Made by a program: the position numbers and the translations under genes. Positions 24,133 to 32,926 of a stretch of DNA of 34,336 bases are shown piece by piece. The DNA is from Bifiguratus adelaidae (lineage: Eukaryota > Mucoromycota > Endogonomycetes > Endogonales), in the NCBI GenBank assembly GCA_002261195.1, contig MVBO01000054.1:52650-86985 (forward strand), given 5' to 3'. Numbering within the stretch: position 1 is the stretch's first letter; every line of letters starts with the position of its first letter. The notes under the pieces are model-generated. The model did not search any database, was not told where the DNA came from, and saw only the letters and a list, made by a program, of their open reading frames with translations.

Positions 24133-24143
24133 GGGTTAGGGTT
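24133..24143 (+). promoter_or_regulatory. Telobox-like GGGTTAGGGTT
   Basis: Two telomere-type TTAGGG-like units beside tRNA-Val, about 360 bp upstream of the elongase ATG (opposite strand orientation to the MLC1 copy). Same class of motif as 17155-17166; function inferred only. Confidence 0.35.
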
Positions 24144-24786
24144 GCGCCTTGGTTGAGGGTTGGTTTGTCAGGTTTTCACCCCGAGGAGTTAAATCGCCGT
24201 TAAGTGGGCCATTTCAATAGCTATTTACCATTAGAAGCCCTATCTACAATTATTTTGTTTAACGACACAAAGGAGTGCGACCCATGAGTGTGACACTAGA
24301 ATACCAAAGTATCTGGCGCAAGACTAACTTGCACCAGGCCGCTATGTAGCTCCATTTGTGAGATAATTTGGACATACTTTTAATGACTGGCAAATCGACT
24401 TTTGCAAACAGAATGCATTGTTTTGAGAGAACTTGGCCCTAGGAAACCACTTCCAAAAGAAGCTACACAATGCAACGAGTTGAACATGGCGCCTCTTCAA
24501 TCTTACTATACTCGCGTTGTCATGTGGAAAGGCGCGATGGGAGGGGCCGATTGCCTCGACAAGGGGGATGCACAAGTAAACACCGTCGATCCCCTTCCGA
24601 CCAAGACATACTGTGACTCTTTTTCAAGTTCCCACACTTGGCTCACTAGCACCAGTTTATTCAGCCATGTCTGACTCATTGTCTTTGTTGTCCCTTCTGA
24701 AGCACTGGGGACATTAATTCCACAGTAAGCAGAGTGACACGGTCAACAACAATCCCAAAATGGAAATTACACGTCACAAAAATGAA

Positions 24787-24792
24787 ACGCGT
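24787..24792. promoter_or_regulatory. MCB element ACGCGT upstream of MBP1
   Basis: The palindromic ACGCGT is the MluI cell-cycle box recognised by APSES domains of Mbp1/MBF. Here it lies in context GAAACGCGTGC, 292 bp upstream of the MBP1-type gene, so the factor may act on its own promoter. Confidence 0.45.
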
Positions 24793-25083
24793 GCATTTTG
24801 GAGGCTGTCGACGCCAAACCAGGATTGTGCTCAATGTCACAAAGACTTTTAACATGCGCCATCTAATGACCTTCATAGGCTATAAGCAGCATCTGCAAGT
24901 CAAACTTGCACTAGCTTTGACCCATGTGGAGCGGTGAATGTTGACGATGGTTGTGAAAAGAACTTAATTAATTAGGGCACGATAAAACACGGTTGCGTCG
25001 GGAGATTCTTTTTCTTCGTGTCGCTACGCGCTTGACACTAAAGTTGCCATAGATATTCGCACAACACCTCGTTTCCATCTCCA

Positions 25084-27620
25084 ATGGCGAACATTTACTC
25101 CGCCGTCTACTCAGGTTCGTGAATAGTTGCTCTTACCTGTCAACAAGCGACCCTAGACTCATCGCTCTTTGCACATTCATAGGTGTTCCTGTGTATGAGT
25201 TCATATGCCGTGGAATAGCGGTTATGCGTCGTCGTTCAGACTCTTGCCTTAATGCGACTCAGATATTGAAAGTCGCGGGTATAGAGAAGGGTCGACGAAC
25301 AAAGATTCTGGAGAGAGAGGTTTTGACTGGTGAGCACGAGAAAGTTCAAGGAGGCTATGGCAAATATCAAGGCACATGGTGAGTTTCAATGCGCATGTTG
25401 TGCTTGTTTTCGGTGACTTGCGACAAGTATGTGAAGCGATGTCGGGGTACATGTCGATTGTGACTGACGCGTTGCGCGAGTGCGGGTCTTGCAGGCATGA
25501 TTGCCCAAATTACTAGTCTTGCGCGATGTTGAATACGACAGCTAACGTTTGCCTTTTGCTTCGTTTCTCGTAGGATCCCTTTTGAACGCGGTATAGAATT
25601 GTCGCGAAAGTACGGTGTGGAAGGTTACTTAAGGCCGCTTTTCGATTACGATCCACATTCCGCAAGAGGCGGCCCACCTCCACCGCCCTATGCACAGGAT
25701 CCTCTTCCGCCTCATTCTCGAGGCATGGCACATCAATATGAAACCGCGGCTGACGTGGAAACTCCAGCGACGCCATCCAACACGCAAGATATTCCCGACC
25801 GCACGTCGCCGGCACCGGCGCGATCTTTAGCCGTAGGTCTGGACCATGCACACAGGCCGTCTGGGCCGAATCACTTGCCTCCCTATACCTCCAATCAAGA
25901 ACAGCCCCGAAAGAGGGCAAGACCAGAATCTCCTCGCCGTGTCGGTCCATCTTCCATCGGCGCTTATAATAGCGTTCCCTTACCTGGACTTGCAGACGCG
26001 AATGAAAGCAGAGGCGAACGCTACCGATCCAGTCTAATGGCGATTTTTGTCCACGAAGATCCGAACTATATCCCAGAAGTGCTTACGGAACCACATCCTC
26101 CACATGACTTGGACTTGGAAATCATTATCGATGATGAAGGCAATACATGCTTGCATTGGGCGGCAGCATTGGGCAAGCTGAGGGTGGTGGAGCTTCTCCT
26201 GCAGAAGGGTGTCAATGTCAAGCGAACAAATTTTGCCGGAGAGACGCCATTGATCCGGGCAGTTACCGTTACCAACAATTACGATGGTCAAACATTCGAT
26301 AAAAGCTTGCATATGCTCGCAGACGCTATACCGTGCGTAGACAACAGGAACAAAAATGTTCTTCACCATATTGCCTATTTAAGCGGGCAAAAGGGTCGTT
26401 CACCGGCGGCAAACTATTACATGGAATGCCTCTTCATGTATATCGCAAAGGAGCGGGGTGGCGATTTCAATAACCTTGTGAATCTACAAGACAACACAGG
26501 GGACACACCTCTGAACATTGCGGCACGTGTCGGCAATCGTGGCTTGGTGGATCAGTTAGTCGAAGTGGGCGCAGATGCAAGCATCTGTAATAAGGCGGGC
26601 ATTCGACCCGAAGACTTTGGTATTCCCAATCTAACTGTAAGTGTCCCTTTGTATTGGAGAGCATCTCGCTGACTCAACGGAACAGCGTGGAACCCAGGTT
26701 GCCTCGACCAATGCAGACGCAGACGGCAACGCAGACAATCGAGGGGTGGACAATGGCGCGATTTCTCCCAACGGAAATGCGACTGCTGATTTCACTACAC
26801 CACACGGCAGCAGCCCACGCCTCTTGGATGTAGCCAGCAAACGGGGCAAGGATCTTCTAACGAGTATGTACCGGCTGCAGAGCATAAGCCTTTTCGTGAA
26901 CTGCTACTGATTCCCACGTTAGCCGTAGAACAAATCGTCAGTGACCTGGACGGCGAATACTCTGTGAAGTTGAGACAGAAGCAGCGAGAGATTGATGAGA
27001 CGCAACACAAGCTTCATGGCGCGACTAGAGAGCTTGCCGAAGCCCGGAAAAAGCTTTCCGATTACAGGCAACAAGCTCAACAGCTGGCGGAAGCCCAACA
27101 AAAAATCAAGAACCTCGAAACAGCGATCGACAATGAACTTGCGGTGGATCTGGCAGCTGGGTCTAATGTCGATACAGACAAGGACAATTTCCGCGATGAA
27201 GTCGAAACCTTCTTCAATGGCACAACGACGACGCCAAACATCAAATCAGACAGCGAAGGCAAAGAGAACGACGCGACCCGCGAACCACTCAAAAATACCA
27301 ATGGGGCTACACGGGAGCAACGCCTTGAAAAGCATGTGCGGTCCTTACAGGCCCGCCTGAGTGCTTTTATGAAAAACGAAGCAGAATTACGTGCGCAAAT
27401 CACTACCATGCGGTCACAATCGACAGAACGCGAGATGCAATGCAAACGACTCATCGCAACCTGTTGCAATATTCCCTTGGAACAAGTCGACGACTTAATA
27501 CAACCTCTCATGCAGGCAGTTGAAAGCGATGGTCGGGACCTTGATCTCAGTCGTGTTGCTGGCTTCATGACAAAGATACGAGGACAAGAAAACCTCTATC
27601 TAGGGAATGGTAGCGTGTAA
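25084..27620 (+). CDS. MBP1: Mbp1-type APSES/ankyrin transcription factor (MBF DNA-binding subunit)
   Basis: Model join(25084..25114,25183..25378,25574..26636,26686..26863,26923..27620), introns 68, 195, 49 and 59 nt, 721 aa. The start [20 protein letters not shown] is typical. The KilA-N/APSES domain covers about residues 4-105 with [20 protein letters not shown] and [21 protein letters not shown], the last joined exactly across intron 2. Ankyrin repeats follow at about 205-375 ([34 protein letters not shown]). A C-terminal coiled coil (about 490-560) and helices (570-715) probably bind the Swi6-like partner. The protein should activate G1/S genes through ACGCGT sites. The gene is followed after 75 bp by POL32, itself a likely MBF target. 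Orthology to Mbp1 rather than another APSES-ankyrin member (Res1/Res2) cannot be resolved by reading. Confidence 0.93.
25467..25472. promoter_or_regulatory. MCB element ACGCGT in MBP1 intron 2
   Basis: The site lies inside the 195-nt second intron, about three times the usual intron length here, in GACGCGTTGCGCGAG. The extra intron length could house a regulatory or alternative promoter element; this is inference. Confidence 0.35.
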
Positions 27621-27681
27621 ACTTTCTCTTTGTCTGTCCTTCATGTACAATGGATTTCATAAAGCGCGAGATTTTCGACTA

Positions 27682-27687
27682 ACGCGT
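27682..27687. promoter_or_regulatory. MCB element ACGCGT directly before POL32
   Basis: Lies 8 bp before the ATG of POL32 in the 75-bp gap after MBP1, within CTAACGCGTCTGG; a related GCGCGAG lies at 27664-27670. DNA replication genes are classical MBF targets, so the site is well placed functionally, although unusually close to the start codon. Confidence 0.5.
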
Positions 27688-27695
27688 CTGGGCCA

Positions 27696-29440
27696 ATGAG
27701 TGAAACGCATTTTGAGGTGCTTGACACACTGGTGAAGCATGAGCAACGCATTGTGAGCTAAGAGGCGGTTGTTCATTGACTAAGCTTGCTGACAGTGACC
27801 TTGTCTAGGTCACTTATCGATGCTTGAGTCGAAAACTCAATATTCACGTCAATAGAGCCAAACAGTACGTTTCGCACTCTTAGTTTGCTCAGACTGTACT
27901 GACATGCTCCGCACTACAGGACGCTGATCGAGTATCTCTTTGCAAATGAAGACTCGCTATCAGCGGTGTATCAAGTAACAGGAATCAGCGCGCAGGAACA
28001 GACTCGTACCATAAGTCTAGTCCAGAAGGAAGAGTTGGAAGGTGAGGCGGCGGATTTGCCTTACATCCTATCGCTGAAACGATAACAGATGTCATGACCA
28101 AGAAATATCAGCATGTGGATGGCGTTTATGTGTATAGCGTCCAACCAACTCGCTTAAAGGTGAGTGTTGACGCGCAGTCGCCAATACACGAGTCCATGGC
28201 TGATTCGAGACCTTTATAGGACCTGTCGATGCTTGTAGCAGCCGACTATGACATGGCTCGATTATCTCTCGAGGATCGGTTCAGGTACGTGACAGGACAC
28301 AGCTTTGCAATATCATATTTAAGCAGATGTTTTCATAGATTGGGCATGACAAGAAACATCAAGGCCGCTGAACCGATTGCCAACAGAAAACCGTCAGCAC
28401 GCGCCGCAGAATCTGGGGTATCAGCTTCAAAGACCGCCCCAACGCCAAATGACGCGGAGGTAAGCACCAGTAATTGATGTCGATTTACATCATGCTCATG
28501 CTTGGCGCCTGACATTAGAAAACACCTATACCTGGCGTAACACCAATGGTTCAATCAGGCGTAGGTGTTTAGTCAAATGCTGCCTCCCCGAGTCAATTTA
28601 ACTCCTTCATAGCCTCCAAACAAGTCAGTCGGTGCCGCAAAGTCAAAACCTACAGCCGCGAATTTCTTCAAACCAAGTACTCCTAAAAAGAACACTTCAA
28701 CAGCGCCAAAGACAACAGCAGCGACTACAACTGAAGCTGCAAGACGTAAATTTCAGGTCCTTTCAGGCATGCAGTCGCGTATATTGTGCTTTTTGAACCT
28801 GTCCAATCTCATAATCTCCATTTAGATTCAGAAGAAGACGTGTCAGATGAAGAGCGCGACAGAAGGCTAGCATTTTCATCCACAGAAGCCGGTGAGCAAA
28901 AGGATCTAGCAGACGAGGAAGCAGAGGAGCTGGACGGCGATATCACTATGGAGGATCTTGACGACGAAAGGATACCCGACTTTCCTCGAGCTGAGCCGGA
29001 TGTCGACGAAAATGGTAAGCTTCCAGAGGGGTCAACGACTTGACGTAAACATGCTAATTTGTGATGTGTAGCCAACAAATCACCTGCTACTCCAAGCGAA
29101 GAAGAGCAGGTTGAGCAAGCCCCTGGCCGTCGTCGCTTGAAGCGCAAGGTACAAAAGAAGAAGACATTTAAGAATGCCAAGGGAATGCTTGGTGAGTATA
29201 ATGTGTTCATTTTGGATCAAGCTAACTTTGAGCGCTCATGTAGTGACCGAGTATGTGGATGAATGGGAATCCTACTCGGATGATGAAACAGCACCGGCAT
29301 CGGCGCCTGCACCCAAGAAGACTCCATCGACACCAATGAGTCCAGCTAAATCTGGTAGTCGTGTGGCAAGCAAGAAGCCCGGTGTCAAACAGCCACCAGG
29401 GGAGCAGAAAAGTTTGATGAGCTTCTGGGGCAAGCGTTGA
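27696..29440 (+). CDS. POL32: DNA polymerase delta subunit 3 (Pol32/Cdc27/POLD3)
   Basis: Eleven exons: 27696-27752, 27809-27864, 27920-28041, 28089-28159, 28220-28284, 28339-28459, 28519-28560, 28613-28745, 28826-29014, 29072-29191, 29244-29440; 390 aa. The N-terminal winged-helix domain that binds the Pol delta B-subunit reads HEQRIVTYRCLSRKLNIHVNRAKQ. It continues to the KKYQHVDGVYVYSVQP strand. The middle is Lys/Pro/Ser-rich and acidic. The C-terminus has the conserved KTF...VTEYVDEWESYSDDE and ends in a PCNA-interacting peptide QKSLMSFWGKR at the very end, as in Pol32, Cdc27 and p66. It is needed for processive lagging-strand synthesis and break-induced replication. The junction 28745/28826 (80-nt intron, donor GTAAAT) is the least certain. 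Ten introns in 1.7 kb is the highest density in the window. Confidence 0.9.
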
Positions 29441-29795
29441 CATTGCAATCCCCATGACATGTCCTGTAATGAGAGATGTATTGGATCATCTGCTGGTTTG
29501 GTCATTGGACTCCTGCCGATCACTACCCTGGAACAAATTACACAGAATGTACAATATTTGGTTGAAAGGATAATGTGGCCTCTAGGGGCTGTTTTGCCCA
29601 CTTCAATTTCGATTTGGCACAATTAGTGCAGCCCTAATGTGTGACAAAAAGCCTACTCCTCATGCGGTTGGCGATCATATGACCTACACAATGGGATCGT
29701 CGAGGTGAGGGGCTATTCCCACTGCACAAAGATATAAATGAATGACGAGACCTCCCAACGTGCAAATCTAATCACGCAATCAACACCTATTCATC
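29441..29795. other. Gap between POL32 and the small zinc-knuckle loci
   Basis: Contains the POL32 3' flank and, at its right end, a TATA box TATAAA (29733-29738) exactly 63 bp before an ATG at 29796. No gene supported. Confidence 0.5.
29733..29738 (+). promoter_or_regulatory. TATA box of small zinc-knuckle gene 1
   Basis: TATAAA in GATATAAATG; its first base is 63 bp before the ATG at 29796, the same distance as in gene 2. Confidence 0.5.
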
Positions 29796-29891
29796 ATGGG
29801 TCTTCCGCATCCGAAACCACGTTGCCCTAGTTGTCTCGGTACTCAAACGCATCGAGCTACCTGCCGATACAAGGGAAAGCCTATTCAGTGA
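29796..29891 (+). CDS. Tiny CCHC zinc-knuckle protein 1 (31 aa)
   Basis: Frame of 31 codons: MGLPHPKPRCPSCLGTQTHR then ATCRYKGKPIQ. Cys10, Cys13, His19 and Cys23 form C-x2-C-x5-H-x3-C, one residue shorter than the C-x2-C-x6-H-x3-C of the neighbours. Cys10 is the first ligand in both this and gene 2. A TATA box and an A/C-rich leader precede it. Whether this 31-aa frame is complete is uncertain: the next frame over (29887-30177) is also coding-like, so the locus may be the 5' part of a larger decayed gene. No known family recognised; nucleic-acid binding is a plausible guess from the motif. Confidence 0.4.
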   Translation: MGLPHPKPRCPSCLGTQTHRATCRYKGKPIQ

Positions 29892-30177
29892 TATCAAGCC
29901 GCGTGAAGAAGTGGAGATTGCTGGAGCGATCGCAGACGATGGGAATGGACAACATTATGTAGATAACGTTCGTATGCTCCCCACGGGGAATGTCGGCATT
30001 TGCGGTTAGGAAACAAAGCTTGATCTTTTGTGTCAAGGCATTGAAAAATGACCTTTCGCGCTTCCCGACTTCGGGTATGTGCCTTGTATTCGGACCAAGG
30101 ATCAGCCACTCTTTGACTCAGGAGCGGCTGATGTTCTTGCGGAAGAGTATTCTAGCTTACCTCAACACCTCATCTGA
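29887..30177 (+). pseudogene. Coding-like remnant continuing from zinc-knuckle locus 1
   Basis: Overlapping the end of the 31-aa frame but shifted by +1, a 97-codon stretch looks coding: SDIKPREEVEIAGAIADDGN, later PFALPDFGYVPCIRTKDQPL and FDSGAADVLAEEYSSLPQHL. It has two stops. The first (TAG at 30007-30009) is also the acceptor of a plausible 51-nt in-frame intron (29959-30009). The second (TGA at about 30049) has no good splice solution. A frame slip near 29886 would join it to the zinc knuckle. I read it as a decaying gene; no homology recognised. Confidence 0.3.
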
Positions 30178-30303
30178 TGTCGTTAGATCCAGAAGAAATT
30201 ACCATTGGGACCTACCTGAGCGTACATGCCTTGGTTGCCAACTGTCATAAATCAAGGCGAGAAAATGGAATGACATGAATTAGACAGCTGATCGATCATC
30301 ATG

Positions 30304-30310
30304 TATAAAA
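30304..30310 (+). promoter_or_regulatory. TATA box of small zinc-knuckle gene 2
   Basis: TATAAAA in CATGTATAAAAGACG; first base 63 bp before the ATG at 30367. Confidence 0.55.
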
Positions 30311-30366
30311 GACGGATCGTCGTTTACCATGAAGGCTGCTTGCACTCTTCATTGTCTACCAACAAC

Positions 30367-30507
30367 ATGAGCCAAGCATCGTCTAACGCTACCTGCTACT
30401 ACTGCGGAAGAAAGTTACCCGATCACTACTCGACTTGCATCTTGTACGACGGTTGGCCAAATAACTTACATCGACCTCACAAGCGAGCACGTAGCAACGT
30501 CACCTAG
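30367..30507 (+). CDS. Tiny CCHC zinc-knuckle protein 2 (46 aa)
   Basis: Complete 46-codon frame: MSQASSNATCYYCGRKLPDH then YSTCILYDGWPNNLHRPHKR and a basic tail. Ligands Cys10, Cys13, His20, Cys24 give C-x2-C-x6-H-x3-C with Pro two residues before His. The tail is basic (HKRARS), compatible with nucleic-acid binding or nuclear entry. A TATA box at the right distance and a 56-nt A/C-rich leader (ACCAACAACATG) support a real transcript. The aligned decayed copy at 30.8 kb shares not only the ligands but KLP and the following G-W-x(1,2)-N-x-L region, so the conservation extends beyond the metal site. No family name can be given. Confidence 0.55.
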   Translation: MSQASSNATCYYCGRKLPDHYSTCILYDGWPNNLHRPHKRARSNVT

Positions 30508-30699
30508 ATATCACGATTTTGTGTACATGAAGATGGCGTATGCAATATATGTTGGGGCACTGGATGTTCATTTGCCAAGTGTCTCTATCCCTGATACTTG
30601 TGAAACGCCTCGAGTATTTTAATGATAGCGCTGCGCAATTGGTGCAGCTGCGCAATCCGTCTCGGGAACCTTCCATGTACCACAGAATGTACCTCTCGG

Positions 30700-30706
30700 T
30701 ATAAAA
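30700..30706 (+). promoter_or_regulatory. TATA box before zinc-knuckle copy 3
   Basis: TATAAAA in CGGTATAAAAGTTG, 38 bp before an ATG at 30738; spacing differs from copies 1 and 2. Confidence 0.4.
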
Positions 30707-30737
30707 GTTGCGGAAAATAAAAGTTTGGCATTGAAGC

Positions 30738-30895
30738 ATGTCTGAAAAACCTACTCCCAAGCCTTGGCCTCTCCCTTATCGGACGGACTACCTTTAGGTA
30801 AATGTCCCTATTGAGATGTCAAGCTGCCTTGGCACAAGCATGACTGCTATTATCGTCTGGGATGGCGACCCAACAGATTACGCCGACCATGGTGA
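30738..30895 (+). pseudogene. Zinc-knuckle copy 3, broken
   Basis: An ATG at 30738 opens MSEKPTPKPWPLPYRTDYL and stops. In another frame from about 30740 the sequence runs LPLGKCPY, TGA, DVKLPWHKHDCYYRLGWRPN and ends at 30895. The TGA (30812-30814) falls exactly where the second Cys of C-x2-C-x6-H-x3-C should be, and TGC/TGT to TGA is one base. KLP before His and GW downstream match gene 2 (GRKLPDH, DGWPNN). So this is a copy with one nonsense change at a zinc ligand and one frame change in the N-terminal part. A different reading in the same place is the spliced frame 30840-31163. Confidence 0.45.
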
Positions 30896-31163
30896 GCCTC
30901 ACTCACTGGTATGTCTTTGTCAAAAGGTGATACCGATTCTTGCTAACGTCTTCTAGAGAGTTGCATGTCGACGATATTCCAATGCTTTCAAGGAAGCACA
31001 GAGGGCTATCGAGGGTCAAGCTGCGGGGTCATCTCAGTCTAGCAAGTCACCAGAAGGTGGTCAGCCCAAATATCTTACCACACAGAAAAAACAAACAGAC
31101 CCAGGCCCAGCATCCGGGCAAATCATTGTCATCAGCGTGGTAGGGATCATGCTGCTCAACTAG
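30840..31163 (+). CDS. Alternative small spliced frame overlapping zinc-knuckle copy 3
   Basis: join(30840..30908,30957..31163) gives 91 aa with a 48-nt intron having a good donor (GTATGT) and a GCTAAC branch site. The product starts MTAIIVWDGDPTDYADHG and ends in a hydrophobic IIVISVVGIMLL. It uses another frame than the zinc-knuckle remnant, so at most one of the two is ancestral. A third frame through 31261 (VGYIDLYQQPVLHFIEIKK) is also coding-like, which points to a decayed gene with shifts rather than an intact one. No homology recognised. Confidence 0.2.
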
Positions 31164-31594
31164 ATGTCAGGGTAGGTTACATAGACCTTTACCAACAACC
31201 GGTGTTACATTTCATTGAGATTAAGAAGACGGAGGCGGTTGAAACTTGGCGCGCCCAGTAGACGTTGACTAGCCGAGGAAGGACATGTGGGGACAGTCGA
31301 GCAAGCTTTTTACGCAGGTGGAATGCAATAAAGTGACAAAAGCAAGACTGTGCTTTCTTGCAGAGAGCAGCACTCAAAACCTTTTTCTCATCCAGGGTTA
31401 CTTCATTCGCTTTAGGTTCGGCTTCCCTCTTTCAAACAATAGTTCAATGTCAACGATAAGGACCTGGCAAAGATGTAAAATAGCGAATAAAGTGGCACAC
31501 ATGCAGTCAAGGCGTACGTCGAACGAACTGATTTCCTTTCTAAATGTCATGAGCAAAGTACAAAAGTTATTCTATCAAGTTGGTGAGACATCCT
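31164..31594. other. Gap before the Gal80-like pseudogene
   Basis: No gene supported. The first 100 bp continue a coding-like plus-strand frame to a stop at 31261; the rest has only unconvincing frames and includes the 3' flank of the minus-strand pseudogene. Confidence 0.4.
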
Positions 31595-32795
31595 TTAAAT
31601 TGTGGTGTCGTAGGATTGGCGACTGCCAGTCTCCGAAACTCTGTAGATGGCAGCAATTTGGACGATGTTGTATCACTGCATCGTCAAGGGTGGCGAACCT
31701 GTCCACTTGAACAAGCTGAGGCGCCACAAAGGATCCGGTAGGTTTCTCAGCGCACGCCTTGTAAAACTCGGCTATGTTTCCAGTCGCAGGATCGTAATCG
31801 ACGCTTAGATCCTGCAAACCTGTGCGATTCCCATCATCATCCAATCGAAAAGCTTGATGGACAACTTTGAAAGTTCAGAGTAGACAGAGTGAGATGTGAT
31901 CACAATGTCGCCTTGGGAGCCATGAATTTCCCAGCATAAGCCTTCCGGGGTCACATCTGAAGGCTGCTCGCCTCGAATATCGATCGAAGCGACTGCACCA
32001 GACTTGAGAACGCCTTGCACGAGTACTTGATCCACAATGTCCCGGTGGTTTTGCTTTCCCGTCTTGACCATCTTTGTGTCGACATTCGCAGTGGCTACGT
32101 ATGAGGTTGCTTATACCAAGTCAACCATTGGGAACGCTGTTTTGAGCATAGTATTCAGTGTCTCGAACTCGCCAAGAACGTAAGCAAGCGCTTCAAGGTC
32201 GTGTCCTCCGACGATCGACATGAGGTTGGCTCCATTCTTCTGGATAGCAAGGTAGTTGGGTCGATCTTGAGGATATAACTGGCCAGTTCTGGTGATGACC
32301 AACGAGGTTGGTGGATATGATGCGTCCAATGGCTCCCGATTCCACCAGTTGCTTCGGCTTGATGATAGGTGGAGCCTTGCGCGCCTGGGGGACGACAGCC
32401 GTCTTTACACCTTGTTCTTGGGCTAGTCGCGCCAGTTCTTCGGCTTCTTCGACGCCTTCGCCGAAGGGCCACTCACTCACTCATCACGTCCTTGCCAGCT
32501 TCGAGAGCCGGCTTGATGAGGCTATAGTCAGCTGGTACTAGCACAGAGACAACGATAGTAAAAATGTCCCAAGTGCCATCTTTCTCGGCCAGCATGGCGT
32601 CTACAGAGTCATATGGACAAGCGATGACAAGTCCATTCGCCTCCTTGCTCTTTTGACCCGATTCCAAGCTTGTATTGACCAATCCAGTGGTGATGGATGG
32701 ACTCGCACTGGTGGATTTCATGGCAGGAAGATGCGACTGGCTAGCCCAGCTATAACCAGCACTGAAACCGATAAAGCCAATCTGGATGGCGACAT
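31595..32795 (-). pseudogene. Gal80-like Gfo/Idh/MocA oxidoreductase, decayed
   Basis: Minus-strand segments align in order with a Gal80-type NAD(P)-binding oxidoreductase. The Rossmann start is IQIGFIGFSAGYSWASQSHL. Then come FTIVVSVLVPADYSLIKPAL with EAGKDVMSEWPFGEGVEEAE, the family block KNGANLMSIVGGHDLEALAY with VLGEF, and SGAVASIDIRGEQPSD with LCWEIHGSQGDI. The tail is GNIAEFYKACAE ... IAAIYRVSETGSRQSYDTTI. These lie in several frames: a shift at the start codon region, a 4-bp GTGA tandem duplication near 32476-32487, shifts near 32295, 31840 and 31670, and a TAA after PMVDLV (about 32111). Spacing between blocks is otherwise normal, so it decayed recently by small indels. Gal80 relatives act as galactose-pathway repressors or as plain sugar dehydrogenases; which applied is unknown. 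Confidence 0.8.
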
Positions 32796-32926
32796 TGAGT
32801 CGATGAAAGGATTGTGAATGCTCTCGTGGTCTTTAAGACTTGCTGCAATGCAGGGGCCGCTCCTACCGGCCACTTTATATTCCCCAGCAGTGGCAAAGCG
32901 TATTATACCCGAGAAAGCAACGTTTG

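Larger units (their letters stand above)
24084..25083. promoter_or_regulatory. 1-kb upstream region of MBP1
   Basis: No gene is supported; frames of 60-90 codons on both strands show no domain or splice logic. It holds a telobox-like GGGTTAGGGTT (24133-24143) near tRNA-Val and an MCB element ACGCGT (24787-24792) about 290 bp before the MBP1 ATG. An AT-rich TTAATTAATTAG sits near 24965-24976. It is the largest promoter-like gap on the right half, fitting a regulated gene. Confidence 0.45.

Noticed and set aside
24402-24674. 90-codon plus-strand frame upstream of MBP1
   Set aside because: No domain, no splice support, and it lies in an otherwise promoter-like region.
29796-30507. Reading the small CCHC genes as leftovers of retroelement Gag zinc knuckles
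   Set aside because: Spacing is C-x2-C-x(5,6)-H-x3-C rather than C-x2-C-x4-H-x4-C, and no reverse transcriptase, protease, integrase or terminal repeats were seen nearby.
32092-32113. A 22-nt GTATAAG...CGTAG segment as an intron that would remove the stop in the Gal80-like gene
   Set aside because: Too short for splicing compared with all other introns here, and its removal shifts the frame away from the family sequence.
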